Shown here piece by piece: positions 8,280 to 17,192 of a stretch of DNA of 35,236 bases. The position numbers and the translations under genes are program-made. The DNA is taken from NCBI GenBank assembly GCA_020722215.1, contig DYLG01000008.1:1-35236 (forward strand). Reading direction: 5' to 3'. Position 1 is the first letter of the stretch. The number at the start of each line of letters is the position of its first letter. The notes under the pieces are model-generated. The model saw only the letters and a program-made list of their open reading frames with translations, had not been told where the DNA came from and did no database searches. This stretch comes from Desulfomonile tiedjei (GTDB lineage Bacteria > Desulfobacterota > Desulfomonilia > Desulfomonilales > Desulfomonilaceae).

Positions 8280-9209
8280 GTGAAACGGTTTCTTGTCGTG
8301 TTGTTGGCCGCTGCGACGGTGTGGGTTTCCTGCGGAGTCACCTTTGCCGATGGGTTCCTTGGGAGCATGGCGCCATCGAACATCGGATTTCTTCCTATCT
8401 TCGGTCCTGGCGGTATTCGAGGCGCCCGGTGTGAACCGGGGTGGGGTATCCTGGGCAAGCCCCAGGTGTATTTGGGCCGGCTCGAACAGTCGGTGGGGAG
8501 CACTTGGACGCTTGAGCGCAGCAATTCCATCGCCACGGCTTCCTGGCCGCTGAGAGGCTATTGGCTGGGAGCGACCACGGAACTTGCCCCTATAGACAAT
8601 GTTGGTCTTCTCGTTGCCGGGTCCATTTTTTTCCCTCAGCGGGAAGCCGGAACATGGCGCCCGGAACCAGGGGGCGCCGTATACGATTTTCGGATTCCTT
8701 CGCATGACTGGTGGTCGCTGGACGGCCTTGCCAGAATTCGGGTCGCCGGCGGGTTCGACGCCCTGGCAGGCTTTAGGTGGGATCATACCAGCGTAAGAGT
8801 GGACTACGTTGACAATACCTCGGACGACTATATTCTCAACGCGTATTTGCCGCTCATCGGGATGCAGCTTGATCAGCGGTTTTTCAGGGGCTCTTTGCTT
8901 TTTCGCGTCGTAGGGACGCCGCTGCTTGCCGGGCGGATGAGGTATCACTATTGGGATCGGGTCGGCTATGCAGAGTTCGGGGACTTTGACGTGAGTAAAG
9001 GCTATTTCGCGGAAGTCTTTGCGCATTATTCTCTTAAACTCAGCAGTGATGTAAATGCAGGAGCTTTCGCAAAATGGAATTCTCTGCACGTGAAAACAGC
9101 CGAAGAAAACTTGTTGGGGTCAATCGACGACCCTGTGTCGTGGGCAGTTGATATCCGCTCCTGGACGATCGGCTTGAACCTGTCGGTCGGGTTTTATAGT
9201 CCGATATAG
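8280..9209 (+). CDS. Exported protein of unknown function, outer-membrane-barrel-like
   Basis: The protein is 309 residues with a clear signal peptide (KRFLVVLLAAATVWVS, cleavage probably after TFA-DG). The mature part is rich in aromatic and alternating hydrophobic residues, such as VDYVDNTSDDYILNAYLPL and WTIGLNLSVGFYSPI at the end. That pattern suggests an antiparallel beta-barrel in the outer membrane. I do not recognise a named family. The start is GTG 8280, with GGAGG at 8268-8272 giving ideal spacing. It stands alone on the + strand between aroA and the convergent ATPase genes, with repeats in the leader, so context gives no functional clue. Confidence 0.65.
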   Translation: MKRFLVVLLAAATVWVSCGVTFADGFLGSMAPSNIGFLPIFGPGGIRGARCEPGWGILGKPQVYLGRLEQSVGSTWTLERSNSIATASWPLRGYWLGATTELAPIDNVGLLVAGSIFFPQREAGTWRPEPGGAVYDFRIPSHDWWSLDGLARIRVAGGFDALAGFRWDHTSVRVDYVDNTSDDYILNAYLPLIGMQLDQRFFRGSLLFRVVGTPLLAGRMRYHYWDRVGYAEFGDFDVSKGYFAEVFAHYSLKLSSDVNAGAFAKWNSLHVKTAEENLLGSIDDPVSWAVDIRSWTIGLNLSVGFYSPI

Positions 9210-9347
9210 GAGAGTTACGCAAGGTGGCAATCTGGCGCAGTGATATCAATGAGTTAGCAGGCACTTTTCAAAACTGCTCGAGAGGGCCGACCAAATATGC
9301 TTGACTGGCTATCCGAACTGGCCCAGGACGCCGCACTGCAATTAGTC

Positions 9348-10163
9348 TCAAGGCCTGCGGACTAGCAACTCTTTCAGTCGAAGACTCAGCGGGTGATTGA
9401 CAATGATGTTTCTGCCCTGCGGGTCCTCTATAAGCCTTCGCAAAATGTACTCATCCCAACCGTCCTTATTGGTTTTCATATCTCCACGGACTTGGCTGAC
9501 ATATCGTGGCGCCGGCCTCATCCGTTGGACACTTAGAATCGCTGGTGCCAATACCCTTTGATCCGGCTGACGCTCGTGAGGGTCGCCCCAGCCCCGCGTG
9601 GGCCAATCCCGAGGAGTCTTCCTCAATCCCAAAGCTCTTTTCACGGAGCGTTCGTCCTGGACCAACAGGGACTCAAACATCGGCTCCATGCAAACCGGCA
9701 AGATCATCCCGTGTTCAAGTATGGGTGGGCCCAAGCGGGCGCCGGGTTGGGCGCGAGCAGCCAGCTCCCTGAACCGTCTCTGCGCCTTTTCCCTCCACAA
9801 ATCCGGTAGAACGCGTGATTGTGCAAGGAAACGGTACAACGCAACGGTCTCGTTCCATCTACAATATTCGCTGGCGGGGCCCCAAGCCGGCACAAGATCC
9901 CACGCAACCAAGGCAGCATCAAACGGGTCTTGATTCAATTTCCGGACCAGTATTTGGTCAAAGCTCTCCCCGGCCCCGACCGGCCGTGGAAGTTCTGGAT
10001 TCATTGACACAAGGTGCTTCTTGGAAATGGGATGGATTTTATGAAAGGGGGGAAAGCTCAAAGCGGACGCTAAGGTCCCATTCCATAGTCTTTCGAGTGG
10101 ATCAGATCTGACGCACGGATATTCGCTTCCCTCGACGAACAACACCACTCTAAGCCTGCACAT
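9348..10163 (-). CDS. TOPRIM/DUF4276-like partner of the adjacent AAA ATPase
   Basis: The protein is 271 residues. The N-terminal strand ends in a glutamate (RVVLFVEGSE, E11), a second strand carries an aspartate (FDAALVAWDLVPAW, D89), and a later motif MEPMFESLLVQD resembles the E-FE-LL segment of DUF4276 and RloB proteins. This layout fits a TOPRIM-like metal-binding nuclease fold, but the match is by eye and the acidic set is not perfect. Its ATG shares one base with the stop of the ATPase gene (TGATG), so the two are translationally coupled. ATPase plus TOPRIM pairs are typical of OLD-like and PARIS-like defence systems. The biological target is unknown. Confidence 0.55.
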   Translation of the reverse strand: MCRLRVVLFVEGSEYPCVRSDPLERLWNGTLASALSFPPFHKIHPISKKHLVSMNPELPRPVGAGESFDQILVRKLNQDPFDAALVAWDLVPAWGPASEYCRWNETVALYRFLAQSRVLPDLWREKAQRRFRELAARAQPGARLGPPILEHGMILPVCMEPMFESLLVQDERSVKRALGLRKTPRDWPTRGWGDPHERQPDQRVLAPAILSVQRMRPAPRYVSQVRGDMKTNKDGWDEYILRRLIEDPQGRNIIVNHPLSLRLKELLVRRP

Positions 10164-11374
10164 CAGTCCACCTCGTTCGCGTATATCGTGCCAGCAGGAA
10201 CCGAGGGGTCGTAGGCCATAACCGTTGGAAGAGACGAAAACTGTTCGTAAATGGTGTCCCCGTCCACCCGCCTGACGCGCAAGATTGATTCAATTGGAAC
10301 GTGGTCTAGGAGCCAAGGGGAATGGGTGGTGAGGACAACCTGGGTGCCGCGATCAGCCGCAGATTGAAGATGCCGCAAGACTCTAATCACTACCTTAGGG
10401 TCGAGACCATTTTCAATTTCCTCGATGCAAAGGAGAGATGGGGCCGGTTCGTGAACGAGCAAGGCAAGAATCGCCGTGACGCGACGCGTCCCTTCAGAGA
10501 GCATCCAGGCCGGGATAGGGAACTGGTAACGGCCGCTTCTTCCCCGATAAGGCATCCGCTCAAGAAGACTATAGTGCACCCTGGCATCTCTGCCGAACTC
10601 AGTTTTCAGGACTTCAACGTCCCTTATCCCCGGCATGATTTCGCGGAGATTAAGGACCAGTTCGCGCTTCTGCTCCGGGGTGAGATCGTTGAGTAGAGCC
10701 GGCAGGTTCTGTCCCTCCTCGTCCAACAAAGGGTCAAACGAACGCTTCTTGGCAGATGAGCCTTGCGCAAGTCTTGCAGGACTAAGGCGCAAGAATACCG
10801 CGCGCGACCAAAAACTCGAAAGAAAGCCGATTGCTGGACGCCGCACAGTGGATTCCGCCGACGTCGCCCAGATTAGAGCTAACCTGTCCGGTTCCCGAAA
10901 GACAAGGTGTTTCTCTGTGCCTTCAGTGGAGTGCACCAACCGCTCCCCTCGACTCTGTGTCTTTATAAAGGTGGACGCCGGCCGGCCTCTATCGCTTAGG
11001 GTCACCAGTTCCTCGGTCGCGATGAAGGGATTTCCTTGCTGATCTTCCACCTTCAAACGATATCGGACTGCCGGGCTGTAGTTCCTCGAACCCCAAACCA
11101 GCGTAATTTGGAAGTACGGCGCCTCAGTCCTAGACCGTAGGTTGATCAAGTCCTGTACGCCGAAATAGCGGTCGCTGGCATCGCGCGCGTCACGCCTTAT
11201 TGTGTTGTCGACCCATTGAAGCGCCTCAATCAGAGTACTCTTGCCGCTGCCGTTCGCACCGATGACAACGTTAAAGGATTGCATCGGAATCGGTTCTGGT
11301 CTGAACGCTGCTTTGAAACGCTCTATGGTCACTTTGGACAAGTACCTATGTTCGTGGTTGGGAAAACTATTCAT
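10163..11374 (-). CDS. AAA (ABC-type, AAA_21/RecF-like) ATPase
   Basis: The protein is 403 residues. It has Walker A IGANGSGKSTLIEAL near residue 38, an ABC-like signature region MLSEGTRRVTAILALL, Walker B SLLCIEEIENGLDP and the switch histidine VLTTHSPWLL. This is the compact SMC/RecF-type ATPase head found in OLD-family and many defence ATPases, with a short helical insertion instead of a long coiled coil. A GGAGT site precedes the ATG. The gene overlaps the TOPRIM-like gene after it by one base. A second, different ATPase of the same superfamily lies 264 bases upstream on the same strand. Confidence 0.85.
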   Translation of the reverse strand: MNSFPNHEHRYLSKVTIERFKAAFRPEPIPMQSFNVVIGANGSGKSTLIEALQWVDNTIRRDARDASDRYFGVQDLINLRSRTEAPYFQITLVWGSRNYSPAVRYRLKVEDQQGNPFIATEELVTLSDRGRPASTFIKTQSRGERLVHSTEGTEKHLVFREPDRLALIWATSAESTVRRPAIGFLSSFWSRAVFLRLSPARLAQGSSAKKRSFDPLLDEEGQNLPALLNDLTPEQKRELVLNLREIMPGIRDVEVLKTEFGRDARVHYSLLERMPYRGRSGRYQFPIPAWMLSEGTRRVTAILALLVHEPAPSLLCIEEIENGLDPKVVIRVLRHLQSAADRGTQVVLTTHSPWLLDHVPIESILRVRRVDGDTIYEQFSSLPTVMAYDPSVPAGTIYANEVD

Positions 11375-11512
11375 GAGGACTCCCTTGACGCAAAAAGGGT
11401 ACGGCTGGTAACATCGTCGGTTGGAAGCGGACAGCCGGTCTCAGGGGTGCGCGCATCCGGTTCCCCCGTTAGTGTGCAACAAAAGCGTAGCAAAATCAAA
11501 GTTTTTATTAAT

Positions 11513-11641
11513 TCATATTGTGCCTGCGACTTTGGGAAAGTGGACTTCGTCTTGTTTACAGAAGAAACAAGTTGGGCTTTCCGCTAGCGCCAGCAAAGCG
11601 TCAGATTCTTCCACCAGAACTTGTACATGTTCCACTGTCAT
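11513..11641 (-). pseudogene. Remnant of a DUF4276-type partner gene after the second ATPase
   Basis: A 42-codon frame starts at ATG 11641, overlapping the ATPase stop as ATGA. This is the usual arrangement of ATPase-DUF4276 pairs. Its first dozen residues ([12 protein letters not shown]) look like the start of a DUF4276 protein. The rest, up to the TGA at 11513, does not, and no continuation is seen in other frames down to 11375. The simplest reading is that most of the partner gene was deleted. It could instead be a genuine small ORF. Confidence 0.5.
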
Positions 11642-12897
11642 CGCTGCCGCCCCTTATCCCCAGGCCCCGTAGCGCCGGACAGTGGGTCGCCCCCAAGCCC
11701 CAAATGCCCTTCAAGCCATAGATACCCCATGGTCGCCCCCTCCCTGACGAATTGAGGAATTCCCTCGATGTCCGATGCCCGCTCGGTTTGCGTGAAGCCC
11801 CTTTCGTCTCGGTACAGAACGCGAATCTGTTCAGGCCTGAAGGAGTTCAGAAGGAAAGGCGAATGGGTTGTGACTAAGAGTTGAGATTTCTCACCCGCGG
11901 CGCCGCATTCCTCGGCAAGCTCGGGGAGCAGGCGTGGATGAAGGTAGTTCTCCGGTTCCTCGATGCCGATGAACTGCGGCGGCTCCGGATCGTACAGCAC
12001 CGTGAGGTACGCGAGCATTTTGAGCGTTCCATCGGAAGCAAACCTCGAAAGAACGGGCCGCTTGAAGGGGGCATCCTTGATTTGAAGCAGAAGCCGCCCG
12101 TCAGGCATGGGCTCGGCCTCCACTCGCTCAAGGCCCGGAACTCGGCGCTGTAACACCTCGATGATCTTTTCCAGCCTTTCACTGTGTTGTTCCTTCAAGT
12201 ACTGGATGACGTTGGGCAGGTTGTCCCCGGTCTTCGTTAGCCGCTCCTGCGGCCCTGCTTCGGGCTGACGCCGCGCATCGTCAATGGAGAGGTAAGAGAC
12301 GTACCAGTCTGTTATGAACTCCCGAAGCGCCGCAACCCTCGGGTGTTCGGCAAACCGACCCAGCGTATTGACTGCGATGAGGTCGGGTGAGCGCAGGGGA
12401 ATGTCCACTCGCTTGTCCTTCTCGTCCGGCATCTCGCCGCTGACCGCCCTCCCTTGTCCTTCCCGGTACTCAAGAAAACGAAAGGGCCTTCCCCTCTGGC
12501 CGCGGCGCCACTGCATCCACTCTTCAACCACCACGGGGGCCTTTGCTTTTTCGTCGATAGCAAGGTGATACGTGATTAACGGCAGACTGGGTTTTTCCCT
12601 GTACTGGATCTCGATTTTGACAGGGCCTTCCTCGCCTCGTGTCTTCAGTTCTCGCTCCCGGCCTCGGCGATCCCAGGCATGACGCAATCCATACTGAAAA
12701 CACTCGGACAGGAAGTTGAAGACATCGAATACGGTTGATTTGCCGCTCCCGTTAGGACCGACGAGGACCATTACAGGGGTGATCTTCGAGAATAAGACCT
12801 CACGCAAAGCGCGATAATTTCTGACCCGCAGAGTTTCAATGCGCGCCGGGCCTGAAGACCGGAGCTGATCAGGAGGTTTTTTCTTACGCTTTTCCAT
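11638..12897 (-). CDS. AAA (ABC-type, AAA_21) ATPase, probably without its partner
   Basis: The protein is 419 residues with an unusual basic leader ([10 protein letters not shown]). It then has [17 protein letters not shown], Walker [17 protein letters not shown], a signature region [16 protein letters not shown], Walker [14 protein letters not shown] and [12 protein letters not shown]. This is the subfamily commonly encoded directly before a DUF4276 gene. Here the partner is reduced to a 42-codon remnant overlapping the stop codon. The ATPase itself looks intact, so it may be a recent orphan or may work with the neighbouring ATPase-TOPRIM pair. The ribosome binding site is weak. Confidence 0.85.
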   Translation of the reverse strand: MEKRKKKPPDQLRSSGPARIETLRVRNYRALREVLFSKITPVMVLVGPNGSGKSTVFDVFNFLSECFQYGLRHAWDRRGRERELKTRGEEGPVKIEIQYREKPSLPLITYHLAIDEKAKAPVVVEEWMQWRRGQRGRPFRFLEYREGQGRAVSGEMPDEKDKRVDIPLRSPDLIAVNTLGRFAEHPRVAALREFITDWYVSYLSIDDARRQPEAGPQERLTKTGDNLPNVIQYLKEQHSERLEKIIEVLQRRVPGLERVEAEPMPDGRLLLQIKDAPFKRPVLSRFASDGTLKMLAYLTVLYDPEPPQFIGIEEPENYLHPRLLPELAEECGAAGEKSQLLVTTHSPFLLNSFRPEQIRVLYRDERGFTQTERASDIEGIPQFVREGATMGYLWLEGHLGLGGDPLSGATGPGDKGRQR

Positions 12898-13023
12898 ATC
12901 GGATCACCCTTTCAACGATGCTGCAAAGCTGTACTGTCCGGAGGCCCTTTGCTTGGTACTCCATCTCGTAAATACGGTAGCGGCTGCGGGAGGCCCGGCG
13001 TTCGTGCCGGTCTCCTGTCTAAT

Positions 13024-13042
13024 GACCGGCAAGATGCCGGTC
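13024..13042. repeat. Intergenic palindrome family C (GACCGGCA-AGA-TGCCGGTC)
   Basis: A perfect 8-bp stem with a 3-base loop lies 106 bases beyond the serpin stop, in the 250-base gap between the serpin and ATPase genes. A partial extra copy (GTGCCGGTCTCC) stands just before it. No gene is seen in this gap. Confidence 0.55.
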
Positions 13043-13147
13043 CTACCGTCAAAGGCCATTGGCGGGGAGCCCTTACTGATCAGAATACCCGACCGTATTC
13101 ACGCAACGGACCACTGAGTATGCCGTCTCCGCAATCACGGAACCCTA

Positions 13148-14377
13148 CTACGGCCTGGGATCGCTCACCCGTCCGATGAACAGTATGTTCTTGGTGGCCT
13201 TGTCCCGAATGAGGAACACAAACGGACGATCCGCGTGGAATTCCTCTACGCGCGTCTCCCTTGCAGCGAATTTCACCACCGCGGCAGTGGCTGCGGCAGC
13301 CTCGGTTCCTTCTTCGTTGACGTCCACGAATGCCTGATGCACCACTTCGCCGACAAAAAGGTTCTTCCCGCCGTCAATGCCGGAGAAATCAGCGGGAGGC
13401 AGCGACAAAGCCTTTGCCATTCCCATCGCCCTCAGGGAATCGGCCAGTAGAAAGCTTCTTGTTATCTTGAATCTGGGAAGGGACACATCCACGGTCGTGA
13501 GAGAAAGCTTGTCGAGCCATCCGGCGAGATTCTCCGCAGTGAGGGACTGCTCCAAGGCCGGCAACCCGTCGCGCTTTCCGGGGAGGAGAATCACCATGAA
13601 CAAGCTTTCCCCCGCGTAAGGGATTTCAAGAACCTGAAACGATTCGGTCTTGGAGTATTTGAAACGCCGCTTTTCATGCATCATGGGAACAGTCGCCTTG
13701 TTCCCGTCCGCAAGAGTGAACTCCCCGTCCTTGGTGGCTTCCTTGTTGAACGGCCGCGCCCACTTTCCCTTGAAATAGATGGCGTTGGCCATGACCATCC
13801 GCGTCAAACGGTCGATGACGCCTTTTTGAAGAAGATCCTTGATCTTGTCCTTGGTCTGCTCCTCAACCCACAAGTTGATGGCTTGCCGCGCAGACTCGGG
13901 ATCCGAAGCGAAATCCACCGAGGCTATCCTGGCTGCGTAATCCGTTTGTGCCAGTTGAAGGTACGCCGGAAGCACCGGGTAGGCTTTGGCGATCCAAACG
14001 GAATTGGCAACAGCCAGATCTATGGCCCCTTCCGCGCCGGTCCTCGCGTTCAGCTCCTTGGTGAGGGCTGCAAAGGCTTTGTGTAGCGCAGCGTCCTTCA
14101 GGCCGAAATGAAGAACCTTTTCCATCTCTGCCGCAGTCTCGCCACGGGCCCCAGCGTAAACAAGCGCCAAAGTGCAGGACACGCTGTACGGCGACAGAAA
14201 GAGATTGCCCTCGTTCGCCTTGAGACTGGCGTAAAGGTCGAGTGCAAATAGGTTGTTCGACTGAACCAAAGCGTTGATATCATCGGAACCTGCAAATGAA
14301 TTGAATCCCGTGCCACAGCTCAGGAGCAATCCCATCATAAGCGCGAGCGTCACGAAAAGTCCTCTGTTTCTTGACAT
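13148..14377 (-). CDS. Serpin-family protease inhibitor, predicted lipoprotein
   Basis: The protein is 409 residues, the normal serpin length. Serpin blocks are clear: NLFLSPYSVSCTLALVYAGA, VMANAIYFKGKWARPF, a shutter/breach region ending VVHQAFVDVNEEGTEAAA, and FHADRPFVFLIRDKATKNI. The hinge GTEAAAAT (about residues 357-364) has the small residues required for insertion of the reactive loop, so inhibition by trapping is expected. The N-terminus is a signal peptide ending in a lipobox-like LLSC (C21), which suggests membrane anchoring. The start is ATG 14377 with AAGGAGA upstream; the frame extends further upstream but overlaps the OmpA gene. It is the last of six packed genes that include two caspase-like proteases. 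Confidence 0.93.
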   Translation of the reverse strand: MSRNRGLFVTLALMMGLLLSCGTGFNSFAGSDDINALVQSNNLFALDLYASLKANEGNLFLSPYSVSCTLALVYAGARGETAAEMEKVLHFGLKDAALHKAFAALTKELNARTGAEGAIDLAVANSVWIAKAYPVLPAYLQLAQTDYAARIASVDFASDPESARQAINLWVEEQTKDKIKDLLQKGVIDRLTRMVMANAIYFKGKWARPFNKEATKDGEFTLADGNKATVPMMHEKRRFKYSKTESFQVLEIPYAGESLFMVILLPGKRDGLPALEQSLTAENLAGWLDKLSLTTVDVSLPRFKITRSFLLADSLRAMGMAKALSLPPADFSGIDGGKNLFVGEVVHQAFVDVNEEGTEAAAATAAVVKFAARETRVEEFHADRPFVFLIRDKATKNILFIGRVSDPRP

Positions 14378-14406
14378 CTTTGTCTCCTTGATGATGTGAA
14401 GCGGAC

Positions 14407-15387
14407 TCACTTTGAGCATGCGGGAGGCACACCGTATTGTACGGTTATGTCCTTGGGGTCCACATGGGCTCCCGCATTCCAGATGACAACTCGGCGGTTG
14501 AACTTGTCCACCGTCGACCACTTGTCCCTGGCGTGCTCTTTTCTTGCCATTGCAGGGCTGGAGAGTCCGTAGCTGACCGGAACAAGGGTCACCTGCTCGA
14601 TTCCCCAGCGTTTCTTGAGATAATCGACTACGGCAGCGGCACGTCTTTGGCCCAGCCCGCAATTGTAGTTTGCTTCCCCCGTCTCGTCCGTGTGCCCCTC
14701 AATCATTATGCATTGGCCCTGAAAGCCTTTGCTCTGAAGGGCTTCTCCAATGGCGTCGAGATGCTTTCTTGCCTCTTGGCTCAACTCTGTGCCATCGAAG
14801 CTGAAATATACCTCGATACGGTTGAGCTTGGGCCTGAGGTTTCTGGACACGGCCTTGTCAATGGTCAAGACTTCCTTGACGGACGCTGGTGAGTACATCG
14901 TTGAGAAGATGCTTTCAGCCGTTCGGAGGAGGTCCTCGTCGAGCTGTTTGTTCCGTGCCTGAGTCAGAGCTCTGTAGATGTTCATGTGGATCAAGGCCTT
15001 TTCCGACTTGCCTTTCTCACGGTAGATTTTGCCGATAAGCAGGTTCGTTTGTGCGAGATCGTCCACGGACCTCTGAAGCATTACCCCTCGGAACCTGTTG
15101 GCCTGCCGAAGCCAGTGCAATGCTCGTTCATTGTCGTTCCTGTCCAGGTAAAGCCTTGCCAACTGATAATAGCCCTGGCAATGGTTCCCATGTTCGGGAC
15201 AAGTCTTGAAAGCAAGCTCCATGAGTTCCATCCTCTTTTCGGGCGATGCCTCCTTCAGAGCCCTTTCGAAGATCTCTTGAGCTTTGAGATAATCTTCGTC
15301 CGAACAACCTGCGCCGGCCGGTCCCGAACACAGGAATACTCCGAGAACGGCTATCGGCACTAACAAGGATTGAATTATACGGTTCAT
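14407..15387 (-). CDS. Exported TPR-OmpA family protein
   Basis: The protein is 326 residues with a signal peptide (cleavage likely near GPAGA-GC). TPR-like helices follow (GYYQLARLYLDRNDNERALHWL, about residues 75-95). A C-terminal OmpA domain has IEVYFSFDGTELSQEAR, IEGHTDETGEANYNCGLGQRR and VSYGLSSP. The D and R residues of this domain bind peptidoglycan in the family. It lies 10 bases after the second caspase gene and 29 bases before the serpin. It probably tethers or organises the other products at the cell wall; that role is inferred from the operon. Confidence 0.85.
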   Translation of the reverse strand: MNRIIQSLLVPIAVLGVFLCSGPAGAGCSDEDYLKAQEIFERALKEASPEKRMELMELAFKTCPEHGNHCQGYYQLARLYLDRNDNERALHWLRQANRFRGVMLQRSVDDLAQTNLLIGKIYREKGKSEKALIHMNIYRALTQARNKQLDEDLLRTAESIFSTMYSPASVKEVLTIDKAVSRNLRPKLNRIEVYFSFDGTELSQEARKHLDAIGEALQSKGFQGQCIMIEGHTDETGEANYNCGLGQRRAAAVVDYLKKRWGIEQVTLVPVSYGLSSPAMARKEHARDKWSTVDKFNRRVVIWNAGAHVDPKDITVQYGVPPACSK

Positions 15388-15397
15388 GAGTCACCCG

Positions 15398-17191
15398 TCA
15401 TCTGCTTGATGCAAACGATTTGAGCCACCAGACTCTTGATATCCAGTCCCCCTTCGGCTTACCGGAATCGGTAAGCTCCTTCCAGAGCATCTCGATGAAG
15501 TCGGATTGATCGGTTAGCCAGTCTCGTTTCTCGTCGCCGATCTCGTCCTTGGACCACAATCGCGCAAGCGACTCCAAGGGCCGATCGCTGAGAATGGCAT
15601 ATATCATCTCCTTGCCGAAAGGTGCATGAACGGACACGCAATAGTCTTCCCCAATTGCCGCGTAAGTGCCGGAACCGGCCTTTGGGGCTACCCCGTCGCG
15701 TCCCGGATAGAGAGGATGGATCACCCCTGTAGTGTCCACGTTGAACATATAGAGGTATCCGGGTGTTTGGGCTTTCGCCCGGAAAAGCAGAGCGTCTCCT
15801 CTGACCACCTCGCCCTTGGTTCTCGGCGGATTTCCCTTCACTTCGTGGTCGAGATCCAGGGCCATCCGAGTGTTCGCGTTACGGAGGGAAGACATGCAGA
15901 GCTGAACGTACAAGGCTCTGATATCCTTCATAATACTGCTTAGGGCCGTGTCAAGAGACGGCGCCTCGTGCGACTCCCAAGTGCCTGAAGAGTCGGACAG
16001 CCTGGCCACGTACTTGGAACCGGACTTGTCCACTTCGATCATGCAGGAAGCCTTAGAGCTGTCGTCAACCCAAGCGAGGGGAGGAATCTTTGAGCTAAGT
16101 GCATACTTGATCTTCTCCCGTTCTTCGCTGGAAATGGCCGCTTCGGTCTTCAGATGACAGAAGATTCGATCCGGCCGCCGAAGCTGCCCCTTCTCGCCGC
16201 GGGTTCCTGCGGCAAACACCTCGCCCTCAAGAGATTTGGGCAGGAAATGATGCTGAGGCATCTGGGCATGATCGTCTCTTGCGATCTCGTCGGAGAGGAA
16301 CTTGGCCAGTTCCCCATAGGATATCTTGCCGTCATGGTCCAGGTCGGCCTTGCCTGCCAGGCCGTTAATGAGATACCAGGTGAAGACGCTATGCACGCCC
16401 GTGGGCTCCTTCTCGAACATGATGATCGCGGCGGGTTGGGAATCCTCCGATGCGGTGAACACAGCGGTCTGAGCCCCATTCACTTCCAGGTCGCCTCCGA
16501 TGTTGGTGTTCTCTCGGATCACGGCTTTCTTTCCTGCCAACCTAGGGGTCCATGGACTCTTGTAGTAGGCTTGGGAGCCTGGCGTCTTGTACTGAACCAG
16601 GCGAGTATTCACATTCTTGTACACGGAACCCGAATGACACGAGTCGCTGATGAAAACAACCTTTCGGCCATTCATCCGTTTGAAAAGCTCACCGATTTCA
16701 TCGTCCAGGATGAAGTTCTTGGCTCCGTTGAGAGTGAAGGCGGACTGCGGTCGCCCCTGGAAATCCTTGGCAACCTTGCCGCTGAGCAACTTCGCGTCCC
16801 AGGTCATGAGAGCTTCGTCCAGGCCGTCCTGCACCTCGTCGCCGTTTTCGTCCCAGATCTGTATTCCGTGGCCGCTGAAATAGAACAGCGCGGTGTCTCC
16901 AGGCTGGGTTCCGTTCAGAAGCCATTCCTGGAAAACGCTCAAGATTTTCTCTTTGGTAGCCTCCTTGTCAATGAGTGTCTTGATCTCATCGGGTGAAAAC
17001 GCGCCATTCTTGATCAGAGCCTCTCGAAACAGGCGCACATCTTCCCTCACGCCTTTCAGAGAGTTACCCGGCTCCTCGTATTCCTCCAGCCCCACAAGGA
17101 GGGCCCTTCGGGCACTCAGTGCAGGGGCCGCGGCAGCGGCCATGAGCGCCACCGCGACCAGCACGATCGTGAGAAGCCGGAGCCCTGTCAT
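15398..17191 (-). CDS. Exported caspase-like protease (peptidase C14/orthocaspase) with EF-hand-like loop and DUF4384
   Basis: The protein is 597 residues with a signal peptide (LTIVLVAVALMAAAAAPALSA). The caspase domain has the catalytic histidine in FYFSGHG (about H108) and cysteine in FISDSCHSGS (about C185). The acidic segment DGLDEALM lies between them. The DSC-HSG form, with Asp two residues before Cys, is the metacaspase/orthocaspase type, which cuts after Arg or Lys. An EF-hand-like loop DLDHDGKISYGEL follows at about 283-295, suggesting calcium binding. A DUF4384 domain (DALLFRAKAQTPGYLYMFNV) lies near residues 462-542. The start ATG 17191 is one base beyond the upstream stop (TGACATG), indicating coupled translation. 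A longer frame to 17245 overlaps that gene. Confidence 0.9.
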   Translation of the reverse strand: MTGLRLLTIVLVAVALMAAAAAPALSARRALLVGLEEYEEPGNSLKGVREDVRLFREALIKNGAFSPDEIKTLIDKEATKEKILSVFQEWLLNGTQPGDTALFYFSGHGIQIWDENGDEVQDGLDEALMTWDAKLLSGKVAKDFQGRPQSAFTLNGAKNFILDDEIGELFKRMNGRKVVFISDSCHSGSVYKNVNTRLVQYKTPGSQAYYKSPWTPRLAGKKAVIRENTNIGGDLEVNGAQTAVFTASEDSQPAAIIMFEKEPTGVHSVFTWYLINGLAGKADLDHDGKISYGELAKFLSDEIARDDHAQMPQHHFLPKSLEGEVFAAGTRGEKGQLRRPDRIFCHLKTEAAISSEEREKIKYALSSKIPPLAWVDDSSKASCMIEVDKSGSKYVARLSDSSGTWESHEAPSLDTALSSIMKDIRALYVQLCMSSLRNANTRMALDLDHEVKGNPPRTKGEVVRGDALLFRAKAQTPGYLYMFNVDTTGVIHPLYPGRDGVAPKAGSGTYAAIGEDYCVSVHAPFGKEMIYAILSDRPLESLARLWSKDEIGDEKRDWLTDQSDFIEMLWKELTDSGKPKGDWISRVWWLKSFASSR

Positions 17192-17192
17192 G

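Noticed and set aside
16154-16996. 280-codon + strand frame opposite the second caspase
   Set aside because: Antisense to the conserved catalytic domain; no start signal.
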